Positions 1 to 12,799 of a stretch of 64,000 nucleotides of DNA are shown one piece after another; the stretch's first letter is position 1; every line of letters starts with the position of its first letter. A program made the position numbers and the translations under genes. Origin of the DNA: Litoditis marina (lineage: Eukaryota; Nematoda; Chromadorea; Rhabditida; Rhabditidae). The notes beneath the pieces were generated by a model. The model did no database searches. It saw only the letters and a list, made by a program, of their open reading frames with translations, and was not told the origin of the DNA. The stretch covers positions 7,087,060 to 7,151,059 of the forward strand of contig OZ038434.1 of assembly GCA_964036275.1 (NCBI GenBank), read 5' to 3'.

Positions 1-340
1 TGCTTACTGTCAGGGAGAGGATGATTCGGACTGAATGAATATTGATTGGGCGCCCTTCTCTGACTCTCGTGCCTTTTCAACTAACGCCGTTAGCCAAATT
101 GGGCATTCGTTGCAGCCCCCTTCTAATACTGACAATTGGAACAAACAATATTTCAGATTTGGAATTTTGGAAATAGTTTTTCAAGATCCAAGAAGCGAAA
201 AACAGAGGCCAAGAAGGTGAGAGAAGATTCAAGATTCTTTTCAAACACATTTTCACGGTACTTTTTTTCGCGATATTTTCATATTTTTACATTCTAGATA
301 CTTGATATTTTGGATTTTCAATTGAATATGTACAAAGTGA
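1..340. other. no gene recognised, left edge
   Basis: Only short frames without supporting splice or homology signals. It may contain the end of a neighbour outside the window. I see no repeat or RNA gene. Confidence 0.4.
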
Positions 341-363
341 AACAAACAATATAGAGTGAGAGC

Positions 364-369
364 TTTATT
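364..369 (-). terminator. poly(A) signal of the small Gly-rich gene
   Basis: The plus strand reads TTTATT, so the minus strand carries AATAAA, starting 11 bases after the TGA. The 3' UTR would be only about 25-35 bases. Confidence 0.55.
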
Positions 370-379
370 GGAAAGACAA

Positions 380-583
380 TCAGTTGGGTCCCATGTAGCA
401 AGACTGGTCGGTGCGGGGCTTGAACACCTGAGGGGCAGACTGTCCCCCGCTAGCCGCTCCAGTGTTGCTGGCGCCGCTCTGAGCATATTCCTCTCTCGCG
501 TATCCGGCTCCCGTCGAAGTTCCGGCTCCCATGTAGCCGCTGCCGTATCCTCCAGCTCCCATGTAGCACGACTTGTCTCCCAT
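380..583 (-). CDS. small Gly/Ser/Tyr-rich protein, single exon, 67 aa
   Basis: An uninterrupted minus-strand frame from ATG at 583 to TGA at 380-382. The product has low complexity, rich in Gly, Ser, Ala and Tyr. A CYMG motif occurs near both ends (SCYMGAGG near the start, SCYMGPN at the C-terminus) and GYMGAG lies between them. There is no signal peptide or membrane segment, so it is probably intracellular. A TATA box lies 33-40 bases upstream of the ATG and a perfect AATAAA lies 11 bases past the stop, giving a compact, self-contained transcription unit. I do not recognise the family. The opposite-strand frame over the same bases (356-685) is a shadow. That it is a gene rests on the promoter/ORF/poly(A) arrangement, not on homology. 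Confidence 0.6.
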   Translation of the reverse strand: MGDKSCYMGAGGYGSGYMGAGTSTGAGYAREEYAQSGASNTGAASGGQSAPQVFKPRTDQSCYMGPN

Positions 584-615
584 CTCGATTGTGATCTACC
601 ACCCCCACTGCCCCC

Positions 616-623
616 TTTTATAC
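616..623 (-). promoter_or_regulatory. TATA box of the small Gly-rich gene
   Basis: On the minus strand the sequence reads TATAAAAG followed by a G run, 33 bases before the ATG at 583. This spacing predicts a start site about ten bases upstream of the ATG and therefore a very short 5' leader. A strong TATA box is uncommon among trans-spliced worm genes and suggests inducible or high-level expression (inference). Confidence 0.6.
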
Positions 624-1458
624 CCAGAAACTGGGAACGAAAGGACGAAAACCGGAAAAGCGCGCGTTTCAAACAGGTCTGTTAAAATCAAACAGAAAGG
701 GCACTCAAAGATCTTGGTAAACGACTGTCTAGGAGGCTCGATGAAAGAGCGAAATGAAATGAAAGCTTTCCAACCCAGCCTGGGTTAACTAACAATATTA
801 GTTTTTTGAAAATCATTATAGTCTACAATGATTCCAAACTGATATTTTTTGATTATGAATTCAGAGCGGGATCAGGTAGTTTTAGGTTTTCTTTTTACTT
901 CTCAGCAGCCCATCATCCCTCCACAGACTGCTCACAAACAACTTCAATGATTTAATGTGTTGTATCTCCATCTGGAGTCAGACAAAAAGTGTCGCACACT
1001 AAGCACATGGATCATTTTCTAACCGCGTTTGTTTATCAAATTCATTGTCATGAACTTCATGCAAGTTCTTCCTCCTCCGAGTGTTTCATCAACAGTTTCT
1101 GTTCATCTTCCCGTGGCACTTCAAATTGGCTTCAAATTTGAAAGTTCAAACATCATAGGCTTTCGATCTCGGATTTTCAATCCGGATCCGGACTGTTATT
1201 TCCTGAAAACGGGTAACCGTATACACGAAAGCCGACGCGAATCTTAACCGGTTGATATTCTCCAGACCGGTTGCTCCTGTTGTTTAGTCTGAACGCGTTT
1301 GATAACCTGTTGAACGAGAACTCAAGAAGATCTCAACTGTAGTTTTGGACTGAACGGATTCAAACGACGATCATCATGGAAAAAACATGTGTGAAACTAC
1401 TGAACGGTCAATGGTTTCGATCATTTGGAAGATTCATTTTTGCTGGTTGGGTGGTATA
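624..1458. other. divergent intergenic region between the small gene and the transporter
   Basis: This 0.83-kb stretch separates the minus-strand small gene from the plus-strand transporter, so it must hold both promoters. A palindrome GAAAGCTTTC lies near 768. No RNA gene or repeat was recognised. The transporter start codon at 1459 has no TATA box near it. Confidence 0.4.
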
Positions 1459-4400
1459 ATGAGCTCTTCCTCGCTCACTGAGAAGTCAGGTCAGTTTTAT
1501 TTTTCCTCAAAATATTTTTTCTTTCCAGCATAGTTATATTGAAACGAGTTCACTAGAAAATACAATATTGTGTACGGAACTGCCATGTAAAAACGGGGTT
1601 CTATACATTATTTTAAAGCGAGTGTTTTCGATATTTGATGTTTATTTTCGATATTTGAACCTTTGTTTTAATGAAAATCGTGTTTCAAACTTTTGCGAAA
1701 TGTTAGTTGAGAATCGAGTGAGAATGGATATATTTCTCTCCAGTGTCGCAGTGATGCATTAAAACCTACATTAATCTTTTTAGTTCTATTTGTAACCCTT
1801 TTTGGTCTAGTGTGTCACTAGTCGATCATTACCGTCGCTTAGAACTAAATACATCTGCTCGAACCAACCGCGAATAGAAAAGAGTTTTACGGAATGATTT
1901 ATAAATTCGGTGTTTTCAGAGAAGGGACAATCTTACCCCCGCTCGGCCCTCGTTCTACTATTTCTCAATTTGCTACAGGTAGCTTCCATTTTGTATTCTC
2001 CGAATAGTGAATGAGTTAAAAAAGTGATAACCAAAAATGATAATTTCTGTCGTGAAGTATTCAACGATCGAACTGATCAGGGGCTGTGATCAGGAATATC
2101 CCTTCGGGGGTCCGAGTACGTATGCTAGAAGATCCTGGTACTTAATCCCGGTCTGGGGGGGGGGTCTTCCCCAGCTAAACGGTCACGTGGCTCAAGTTTG
2201 GCAAACAGCCAATGGAGAACGCGCAAGTGTACTGTAGGAGTCTGAGTAAGAATGAAAAAGCCATTTGATGCCGACTCACGTCTTCTCAAGCATACACTAT
2301 GATTTCTTCCGTAACCATTTGATTTATTCCGTAACTAACATCACAAGATAGTGTTGCAAAAAGGTATCAAGGTGCCTAGATGTTGTAGCACTCAAACTAA
2401 GTTGGTGCCTTATCATGATTTTGCAATATCGCTTGAACCTTCTTCTGGTTTATGTTATGAACAATTCAGATTTCCACAGGGACTATAATTTATGGTTCTG
2501 CTCATTCAGAATTCAGATTGTGACTGACGAAGTGTTTTTCTAACGATTCAACCTTCAGGCCTCCGCTTTCCTCGTATTTTTGACCACCAATGTTACCTTT
2601 TGGGTGGAGAGTCTGGGAAAAGACGAAAAATACGGGTAAGTTCAAAATACGTGAAAAGACTCCAGGAAGTTAAAAATAAAATGTCTATTCATTTTCATGT
2701 TAAGAATGCAGAAGAAAAAATTGAGAATGTGTTTAAATGTCAAGAAATTAGATTTTTCATCACATGTTTCCGTTCTTCATTGAAATTGTCAGTAAAGTTT
2801 TCCTCATCGAGGCTTCGAGTGCGTTATTCACTAACAATGCAGAAACGATGCCAACTTCATGTACGGATTTCTGATTCACTTCACCCCCCTTTTCACCGGC
2901 TTTGCCGCGGACAACTTCTTGGGCCGCTATTACACAACAATGGGCCACATAGCCATGTTCCTCATAGGTGGGCATGTTTACTTAGTTTTTAACTTATGAC
3001 AAAATAAATTCTCTATCAATAGGTCAACAATTGTCAATAACGCTAAATTGCTCTCCCTAGAGGGCAGCAAATCACAGTAAGAATGAACACCGTACTAACC
3101 AGTTTGTAATGAGCGGAGCGTTGTCGAACCGTCTGCACATTTGTGTATCCCCGATCTACACACTCTCCGGTCAGGTGGCGAAATGGAACCAACGATTTGG
3201 TTGCTCTACGTTGTACGACAGCTCCCCCTCCAGGAAGCAAAGATAACATACTATTAGGCAAAAAGACTATTGAACCAAGATAAACAAAAAGTATATAACT
3301 AAATTATTATTTCCAGGTTTTGGTTGCATGACTTGCGCGCCACTTCTATCTGCGGCTCTCGCGCCGATCATCGCTTGGATTGGGCTGTTCAGTATTGCTA
3401 CGGCAGTTGGTATGAACAAGGCAGTAGTTCCCACCTTTAACGCCGATCAGGTTGGGGACGAGTTTCATATAATGTGTTTTCTCATACGTATTTGTTTTTT
3501 ACATACAATCCTTCTATTGACAAGATAATGAGTTTTTCATTCAAAAAACTAATTTTGAAAAGGTGGACACGCCCAAAGTACTGAGTTCGATAAAATGAGA
3601 ATTGAAAGGATTTTGATTTAAAAAATTTCAGCTTGTATTACTTTTAACACTTTTCAAAATAGAAATAATTGGTTAATGTTCGGCACATACGAAGGTTGTT
3701 CTTGTATTATAGGCTAGGTCGCAAATTTGATTATATGGTCTTTTCGGGAAAATTGAAGTATCGCCCCCCACTTTAGTTGAGTCCCCCCCCCCCCCCCCGT
3801 AGCACTTCAACCCCCCACCCAAGGTAAAACCTGAAAATCTAGGAGAGGGGGGGGGTCAAAAATCAACTTCGACATTTACTATTTACCCCCCACCTGGGTC
3901 GGGGGGGGGGGGGTAGAACTTCAATGGTGGGGGGTCAAACTTCAACGAGTGGGGTGCTGAACTTCAATACCGGAAATGTTTACTTTTTACCCCCCACCCT
4001 CAAACTTTTGTATTGCAAGTGATAAATTGAATTATCACCCCCCCCCCGGTGGGGGTGGGGGGGGGGTCAAACTACAATTCCCCAAACGCAATACCAATTA
4101 AGAAAGGTGGGGGGTAAAATGTCAATGTTCCCGTCTTTTCAATTATTGTTGAAAATGAAGCTCGTACAATGTATCAAGTTTGATGATTTCCAGTTCACCG
4201 AGGAGCATTCCGAAGAATCTAAAAACCGAATGTTCGCCTGGTACTACATGCTGGTGAACGTGGGCGGAATTATAGCAATCTTCTTTATCGGGTCACTGAA
4301 AGATCTGATTTCGTGTTTCGGCAAAGAAACATGCTACCCTATCATGTTCGGTTGGTCTGATTTGAAAGCTCTTATGACTTCTCTACAGAATGAAATTTTT

Positions 4401-7400
4401 TTAACTAGCCGCTGGTACGAACAGCTATTAGAATAATAAAAAAAACAGCTATTAGAATTAAAATATAAATACGCATGAATGGAATCATTAAATGAAGGAA
4501 ACTCAGCGAAATTCACCTGAGCCTAAAAAGATGTTGGCAGTTGTTTCATTTTTCGCGAGGTTGTTGGGTTTTGTAGTTTTTTTCTTGTGAGTGTTGTTTA
4601 GAGCACAATATTGTTTCAGCCTCCTGTCTGGCTTGTATTTTCCTATCTGGTGTTATATTCGTAATGATGCGTAAGAAGTTTGTAAAGGCGCCGCTGAGCT
4701 CCAATGCCGTCGTAGAGTCGATCAAGTGTGTGTTTGTTGCTATCTTCAACACGGGCAGCCAGGAGAAAAGAGAGAAAGTCAGTTTATCGTATTCAATTCT
4801 ATGATTTGAGATAATACTTTAATTGTTAGATATGGGTTTCGTTCCGAAAAGACCAGATCGACACTGTACATGACGCTCTACGCTCTGAACCGCTGTGTTT
4901 GTAGCTTGATCTGATATTTTGGCTAGTCAGTAGTATAAAACGTCCTAGTCGTACGTATCGAGGCTGTCACCTTGGTGACCCAAAAAGTCTTTGAATAATT
5001 TTCTCGAATGACGCGTGGTTTTGATTTTGAGAAAACAATACTATTGAAAATTGTGTTGGAAAGAATTTATGTTTCAGGCCGGTAAAGATCAGTCATCGGA
5101 AGAGACTGAGAAGATCAGTGAAGGTATGGTACGAGAACTGACAGAACAGAGAAGTTCTAAAACGAACACCCGCGTTTTTTCTATTTGGCAGGTATTGAGA
5201 CTTAACTCTAAACCCGATGATTCTCTGGCTACCAGTTGTACAGAATCGTAATCCGGGGCCTATTAATGAAGCGTATAAACATGGAAGAAACTCTAAAAAA
5301 GTGAAAAATATCCTATAATCAAGCAGACAGTTGGAGAAACATCGATAAACATATTAAAAATTACAAAAGTGCAGTCATCAGGTGCTATTTTATGTTTCAC
5401 TTGACAGAAACTAGGAGTTTTCAGAAAAGACGGAAACCGGCGTGAGTGACTCCAAAACGGAAGTAGAACCGTCGTTAACGACAAAAGCTGAGATGGATGG
5501 AGAAACTGGAACATTTCTGGACCGGGCCTATCCGAGATACAGCAGGAAGTTTATTGCCGACGTCCTACAGGTGAATAAACTTGTCCGGTCCATTCTCACT
5601 TCTCATTTACCATGTTTTCATTCTCACTTGTCCTTTTAATCGCTTACCACCTTCACATTTATAGTAACCACCTTCTCGTCCACCCAATGATCCCGTAGTT
5701 GAACAGTAACGCGATAGTACCTTCGATGATTTCATAAAATAATTTTATGAGGTTTTTCGTGATTAGAGTTTGCGGAATATCTCGTCGTTACTATGCCACG
5801 CGATCATTGGAAAAATAGTTCTGTGAAATATTGGAGGGTATGTGCTCCTCTCAAAAACTTCCCTCACATAGTAATTCATACTGTTTTCTACCATCCTTCT
5901 GGTGAGATGAATACAAATTGCCCTATTTTGTTAGGTTGGCCGAGTTGGCAAGATGTTCTTCATTGGTATACCATTCTTTACGTGTTACAACGTCATGTTC
6001 GGTCAATGGGCCTTCCAATTCGCACAGACCAATGGACAGATCGGCGACTTCACCATAAACTTCTTATGTTATGTGGTGAGCACTTAATGATCAAATAAAC
6101 GGGAGTAGGTTGATCGAAACGAACTAACTGAAAAAAATTATATCACATGTTTGAGTCACATGAAGTTCGAGAAAAGTTTTTGTCTCTAATACAAACGTAA
6201 CCATTATAATAAAATGTTCAAAAACGAAGCTAGAACAGTGAAGTTTGTTTTGAGAAAAACACAATTATCGTAATCTAATTATCAACAAAATCATCAATTT
6301 ATTGTTGTGAAAACTGTACCTCTGTCAATACCGTAATGTATTCGATTTCAGAACGTCAATCCCATTTTCTGCGTACTTTTCATCTTTTTCATGAACAAGA
6401 TGCTCTTTCCCATGATGAAAAAATGCATGAAGGTGTGATTTTGAACTTAATAATGTTTGTGTCAACACAGTTGTTCACACCATATTGCTTGAGTTGCGTT
6501 GAATTCAAATCAGACTATTTTAGATCACGTATTTGAGAAAAATGGGCGCTGGTGGTTTGGCTGCATGCGTATGCTACGTCTCCGTCATCCTGGTTCAGGT
6601 AAGACATATTTCTGGTTTTTGAGTTATAATTGGCAGTTTCAAAAGAATGTTTATTCCCAATTTTCGTCTTCCTCAAAGAATGGTAATTACAGAAGTTAAA
6701 TATGGATGTTAGTTGAAGACTCTAACTCTAATAGATGCTGAATGGGAAATTCTGATACTCTAGGTCATCCTGTGATCCTGCTGTGCTCACTGTTTCGAGA
6801 GGCTTGTGTCCCGGCGGGAAGTAAGAGTAGAGAAATAGCATGTATTTGAGGAGGCGCAGGCTTCGATCTGACAATCGAGATCTTCCCGCTTAAGGTCTCT
6901 GACTCTGCTTCAAAATGATCGCTCGTAGAAAAAGTCTTGATTTCCAGTACAAATTGGATGCCGATGCGCCATCACCGTTAGAAAATGGCTCTCAAGTGTA
7001 TATTTGGAAGCAAAGCCTGTTGGAAAAATGTGACTTTGTTTTGATGGACGTGACAGGCCAGAAGTTCAATTTTACGGGAGTTGTCGAATCGAAGGATATC
7101 AAACCAGGTGATTGAAACTATTATTGCATCTTGTACTATGTTAATGGTTATCATTTCATGTTCATTTGTGTTGTATATTGTATTTATTGTATAGTTGTTG
7201 TATATCGTATTGTATATTGTATCTTGGGCGATGATTTGTGACCCAAAACCAAACACTCTAGAGCGGGGGCTTTTTGACGCCAGCTACCGTTAGTTAGTGT
7301 ATGTTAGGCTGTTAGTTATCAGTGAGGACGATGGACGAGCTAAACGTTCTCAGCAGAACGTCTGCTTTGAGTGGAACGGTTTTCGCAAAGAGGAAAACTG

Positions 7401-10400
7401 CTTTCAGTGAGAGAAATTTTCCCATGACGAATTAGTTTGCTTTGTAGCCTTTTAGGAGCACTCCGACATATACTTCTCGCTCACTCTCATTGTTGCCCGC
7501 AGATTGAGATGTTCAGCTGGCAGCAGGAACTTAGCATTCTACTTAACCCCATGTTATATCCTTTCAATCCCATTGCTGATCTCCCACTGTTTCACAATGA
7601 ATGGAAATTTTTAGGAAAATACAACATTTCCTCGTCGTGTGGTCTAAAATTCACGGAAAACCAGAAACCTATAAGTTGGATCGAGATGAAGGTAGGCCAC
7701 GTTGGGATTAATACAAAGAGGCAAATCATGCATTGTAGAAAAAATTATCTGTGAGTGCACTTGAGAAAACCGTGAATTTTCAACATGCGTCAAGTCAAAG
7801 TATTAGTCAAGTTTGCCGACGGCGGGCCTGTGAAACAGGATTGTCGAATGATACCCACGTACTTCGAGAGAATTTCACACGTTTGCGCTTTGTCCCCAAA
7901 GTGAACGTGAAGACTTACTCGGATTATGGTCGCTGGTGTAAGCTTGATGATATGAGACTCATTCAGCCAAGAACTAATAGTTTGGTGGGAATGAAAACGC
8001 ATCATCATCAAAATACTTTATTAAAATCATCAAAATACCATAAAAAGAGTAATCAATGTATTTGGTATGGTTATAAGGTTTGAAAATTGTAGTTTTGTAA
8101 TCTTTGGTCAAATCGCACTTTTCTAACTAGACCGCATGTTTAGAAAGGGATCAATATCGTAGCCATTTACCCGGACGCAACTGGAAGCGAGGCTGAAATT
8201 TTCACGAGAGCAACCGACTACGAGAAAATGAAGATGTTGAGAACTCGGGCCGAAATCATTACCTGTAGGGTAAGTTTTGTCCGTTTCCATACTTAAAATG
8301 GAGTCAATGTAAAACGTGCGGATACATTTTTTTGCAACAAGATATCAGATTGTTTTCAGGGTAACTTTCACACTTTCGGGTAGTTGTATGAATTCCATCT
8401 GCCTTTGTAGCTTTAGGTATACACTCCTACCACGAAAAATTGCGCATATAGGCATCATTTTCCCCATAAAGACAGGAGAGGGTTTGATTGATTGAGCGAT
8501 GCGGGCCCAGCGGTCGTTGATCATTTGCCAGCGGTTGAGAGAGTGTGTAGATCGATGATACGCAGACTGGCTGGCCTCTCGCCAAACCCCAACCGTTACA
8601 AAATCGGTGGTACGGTGTCCACAACGGTTTGACCGAACTTATAGCTAGTCACAAAATATGAAAAAAACACTTTTCCATCTCTCTATCATTCAGAATAGTC
8701 CCGTGTACCTGGAGGGAGAGAAGCGAGACGGAGAAGATAAACACACCCTAACTATGAATCCCTACTTCTTCGACAAACTCAACTTTGACGTGAATGTGGG
8801 AGAATGTTCAAAGTGAGTTGTTAGAAGAATAATTCAACATTTAGTGTCGCGCTATAGGAAGGAAATATTAGTTTGGCCTTTTTAGTATCTTCAGATGGGG
8901 AAGCCCAACTGCGTTTCCACTTTTGAGTGCGGAAGGAAAAAAACTTTTTGGTGACCTAGCCTCATCTGAATACAGTTGTTTGCAGCGTGTAGTTATCTAG
9001 TGGTTTGTGCTTTGTAACTTGTAAGTCTTATACTCTTATAGGAGCTTGTAGGTCTTAGTGGTTGTAAGTGTTGTACCTTGTGATTTACAAAATGTAGATC
9101 ATACTACCCTGTCACATGTCACTGGATCAATGCCATAAGAGCATTCGATAATCCACCATGATGACTTCTACGAAGGATAGGACCAAGATCGTATCAGGAG
9201 AAGCTGCGGTTACAAAGATCTGTGACATGTGTGATGATCACCGCCTCGTAACGGAGCGACGTGAATAAATAAATATGTAAATATGTAAAATACTACAAAC
9301 TTAATGAGATCAAAGTTAAATAACCGTAGCCGCTTGAATGTTGCATGCTAAATTCATTATTATCATCCAAATCGTACGAAGTTTAGCATAACACATTTGA
9401 CTTCACTATTAACGTTTTTCTTTCACTTACAGGTCGGATAAATGCTTATCGTTCAACGTTGACATCAAAGGAAAACTCGGAGCAAAGATGGCGTACTTCG
9501 ATCGCACGAATTGTCATAACCAAACAGCTACTCCGGAGCCTCCAATGAGATTAGAGTGAGTTGGTTAAAAGTGGACTTGTTAAAATCGTGTTCGCAACTG
9601 AACTCAACTCGAAAAATCAAAGTTTTGAACTCTTAACAAAGTCTGTGTTTAGATGTGTCACGTTCGAAGGATAAGGTAAGGGACACAACTTGAGAGTGAT
9701 TCAATTTTGTCTTGTATAAACTATTGGACTACTTATGGTAAATTCAGCTTCAACAACCGAATTCAACAGAAAACCGATCCATTGAGGTGTTCTGGGGTGA
9801 ATATCACAATTTCTCAGAGCTCTCACCATACGTAGTAACAGATTAGATTGCAGATTAGATCGAAACGAGAGAGAATAAAACTACAAACAAAGCAGATGAG
9901 ACAAGCATGAGCCGTTTTTGCCTGCCCCTCTCTGAACGACGCCTACATTTCAATAATTGAACTGTATAAACTGGACACGTATACATTTTTCCAGATTGTT
10001 GAAACCGCACTCTGTTCACTTTTCATGGATGATACCGCAGGCCGCTCTATTCGCTCTTGCTGAGGTCAGAAATCAGCTTTGAAATTCGAGGCCCAAAATA
10101 CTCCGGAGCTCCTGTCCCATTCTGCGTCTTTCTCTACACTACTTGACGATGCCCGTATCTGAGTTGAGAGAAAATCCCGCATGTTTGAAGAGACGCAGGA
10201 CGAGAGCTGGCCCTAGGAATGATGCTGCGTGCTGGATTTGGCAGAAATGTGATTGCTCACAAACGCCGCGCACCAAGTTGTAATTCCTAGTATAAACTCT
10301 ATATGTACAGCTTTTTTTTGGTAGTCAGATATTGATTTTCAAAAGAGTATTGGATAATAAGAATGAGAGAGAGAGAGAGAGAGAAAAAATGAGAAATTCA

Positions 10401-11841
10401 ACTTTCATTATTTCGTTTAAAGATTGCGTACGTGTGTTTGTCAGTTTGTTAAATAGATATATCCTTATTGAAAACTGATCTATATAAATTTCAGGGTCTA
10501 CTAGCGGTTGCCGCACTCGAGTTCGCTTACACCCAAACTTCACACTCAATGAAATCGGTCGTGCAGGTATACTAGAAGTAATTTGCTTTGTCACGTAAAT
10601 TTAGCATTCTAATGAGGTATCGTGCACTTATCATTGCACGTTTTTGAATTTTGCTGTGTTCAACATGTTTTCCATGACTGTGCAATTGACCAACAGAATA
10701 GGTGACCCCCGTACCTTTTGTTTACTTCAAACTAAGAAGTACCATTGCGAATACCAATAAGATACTAGAAGTGAATTTAAGCATAATTACTCAAATAAAA
10801 TGGTGCACTTTCTCGTCTTCTTACTCTACACGTGTATTACACACGTGACTACACAACCGACTATCAGTGAAGTACGAGTTAGCTAACCAAAACGGAAAAA
10901 CGCTTCACATTCGGATGATGAATATATTAATACGATCATCCCTTTAATAATTACGAATATGTTGAAAGCGAGTGAAATAAGTTTTTGCTCATTTACCTGA
11001 AAATATTGGAAGTTGTCTATTATATTTTCCATACATTTTTAGCAAATAATTTTTTCAGGCCATGTGGTTGCAAACGGCGGCGATTGGCTCTCTTCTCGGA
11101 TTGGCTTTGAACCAGTTGAACCTGAGTTTGCTGGTGGCATTTTACGTGTATGGAGCAATCATGCTTGGAGGAACCCTGGTTAGTTAATATTTGATCTTGT
11201 ATGGGAAGTTACCACTTGTGTAGTTTGATCTCGAAAAAAAAAGTCATCCCATTTTCAATCGGAATCCAAATATCAAACAACAAACACCGCATGTCAGGGT
11301 GACAAACATATAGGTCTGCTTTGAAAAGTGTAAACACTATAGAGCTTCCCTAGGCATCAAAGAAAAATACTGTACATATTGTTAAATCCTTCTGTGTTTG
11401 TGGTTTCATCCCACTACACCTCAGTCTGAATATTAGAGCTGAAATGTTTGTGAACATCAAACAACAACACATTTGTTCAATCCAGTAATTATTATATTAG
11501 GTGTAAAACTGAGTTGTAGTCTAAATTGCTAGTATAACACACATTGCGAGCTCAATACTTCGAATCGGAATGATATACTATTTTTGCTAACTAACAGTTT
11601 TCAATCTCCTAAGAAAATAAGAAATAAGTGCCAGAACAGAATGTGTTATGTGTTTTGTGCTTTTCGATTCATTCATGTATGGCAACCAATACAATAGAAG
11701 TTTTCCTTTAATATTTAAAATCTGCTCGTCTTCTCCCATTTTTCTTTTTTTCTTTCCTTCTTATTCTTTCCATTTCAGTTGTTCATCTTCGCCGCGATGT
11801 TCTATGAGTACGTGGACGAGCCGTCCACCAAGAAGATTTGA
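1459..11841 (+). CDS. POT/SLC15-family oligopeptide transporter-like protein, 21 exons, 719 aa
   Basis: Exons: 1459-1489, 1920-1978, 2559-2635, 2843-2967, 3317-3450, 4194-4350, 4620-4777, 5078-5123, 5425-5570, 5935-6075, 6352-6432, 6524-6598, 6948-7107, 7615-7691, 8144-8269, 8694-8812, 9433-9555, 9995-10064, 10495-10566, 11059-11178, 11779-11841. All phases agree, total 2160 nt. Family marks include GFAADNFLGRYYTT (TM2 and loop), VPTFNADQF, WYYMLVNVGGII (PTR2 signature region), an LRKMGAGGLAA helix, a roughly 200-residue extracellular domain (about 411-611) as in animal PepT proteins, then WMIPQAALFALAE and LEFAYTQ. The usual role is plasma-membrane uptake of di- and tripeptides with protons. 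Oddly, the TM1 ExxERFxYYG motif is missing: residues 27-31 read NLLQA. The TM7 FDQQGS-like block is also not conserved. The substrate may therefore differ, or the protein may not be proton-coupled. The exon 3/4 junctions (2635/2843) were chosen because they alone keep the frame. Paralogue identity (pept-1/2/3 type) was not assigned. Confidence 0.9.
3765..4116. repeat. clustered C- and G-homopolymer tracts in transporter intron 5
   Basis: The intron between exons 5 and 6 (3451-4193) contains a 17-C run at 3783-3799, a 9-G run at 3847-3855, a 13-G run at 3901-3913, a 10-C run at 4038-4047 and a 10-G run at 4057-4066. These are embedded in a repeated phrase (accccccac / aacttcaa) in both orientations. 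The layout suggests a degenerate fold-back element and predicts G-quadruplexes on both strands. Confidence 0.85.
10101..10215. repeat. short fold-back repeat in transporter intron 18
   Basis: The left arm (TGCGTCTTTCTCTACA around 10122-10137) pairs imperfectly with the right arm (tgtttgaagagacgcagga around 10182-10200). A related stretch (tgtatttgaggaggcgcag) occurs near 6841-6860 in intron 12. Arms are diverged; this looks like a relic MITE. Confidence 0.4.
10365..10384 (+). repeat. (GA)n microsatellite
   Basis: Ten uninterrupted GA units in the intron upstream of transporter exon 19. Confidence 0.9.
10591..10700 (+). repeat. 110-bp dispersed repeat, copy 1
   Basis: Begins tcacgtaaatttagcattct, contains a tgaggtatcgtgcactt core and ends near gaccaacagaat. 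Related copies lie at 32551-32665, 43601-43709 (reverse) and 49510-49623. It sits in transporter intron 19. Confidence 0.7.
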
Positions 11842-12765
11842 ATTCCGAGGCAATTCTGTTTTCTGTTGATCTTGTCAATGGAGATGTTCGAAATGAAAAG
11901 CATATAACCAGCTAACATGAATTTGTTTGCAAAATCATTACCTGCGCAAAACTGAAAAAAAAACGAAAAAAGGTGAGAAGAAGGTACGGATGAGATTGAG
12001 AGGGTGTGTTGAATTTTACCTGCTGTTTTTTTTCTAATATTTTTTGGATGCATACATGTGTTTTCTACCAAAACTCGACAGCAAGTTCAGAATATTCCAG
12101 TATTTCAGTAGCTGAGAATCTGCTTCTGCCACACATTGTGCTATTCTTGTTAGCAGAATTTTGAAAAGTTATATAAGTGACTCATTCATTGTTCACGTTT
12201 CCTACTTCTAACGTGTGTTATTTCTTCACTTTCCTATTTTTCCATTCACTTCCAGTACAACATTGGTTCCCTGATATTATTGGTTGGCATCAACTGCTGA
12301 CCGGTGACCCATGTCAGAACTAACCCGCTTAGAACGGGATTAACTGACGGCTACCTGTTTGTATACACAGCAAGAAGGTTGCAAGGCAACTAAACATCAC
12401 CTAGAATGAAATTGAGACATTTTCGTGAATATTCATAACTGGATGATTATTGGACTAAGTAGTTCGTGCCAGCTATGCTCAGCATCTACCTTGTGAAATA
12501 ATTACAATTCCGGAAGCTCACGAAAAAAGTCTTTTGTTCGGAGGTTGCATAGTTTTTTTTCTATTTCGTTAGCCACCTATCGAATAAATAGAAGTACCAA
12601 GAAGTAGCCAACGTAGTTTCATGATTCTATCACGTGCCAACGTACGTCAAAGAATTTCACGTATTGTGAGGCCTACCAACATAGTTCGTTCGTTTAATGT
12701 GTACCAACGGCCAGTGAAAGAGTTCCACAAAGAATTTGACGAAGAAGTTTATAGAGCCTGTTTAC

Positions 12766-12799
12766 CGTTGATATAAACGCATTTCGTTGATATAAACGC
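12766..12799 (+). repeat. 15-bp tandem duplication
   Basis: The word CGTTGATATAAACGC occurs twice, at 12766-12780 and 12785-12799, separated by four bases. It lies in non-coding DNA downstream of the transporter gene. Confidence 0.8.

Noticed and set aside
253..685. Frames of 139 (minus) and 109 (plus) codons over the small Gly-rich gene
   Set aside because: Only the 380-583 frame fits between the TATA box and the poly(A) signal; the others run through them.
2760..2992. Apparent frameshift in the transporter near 2843
   Set aside because: The sequence before ANFMYGF seemed out of frame until an acceptor at 2842 (aatgcag) was placed. With exon 3 ending at 2635 the phase is exact.
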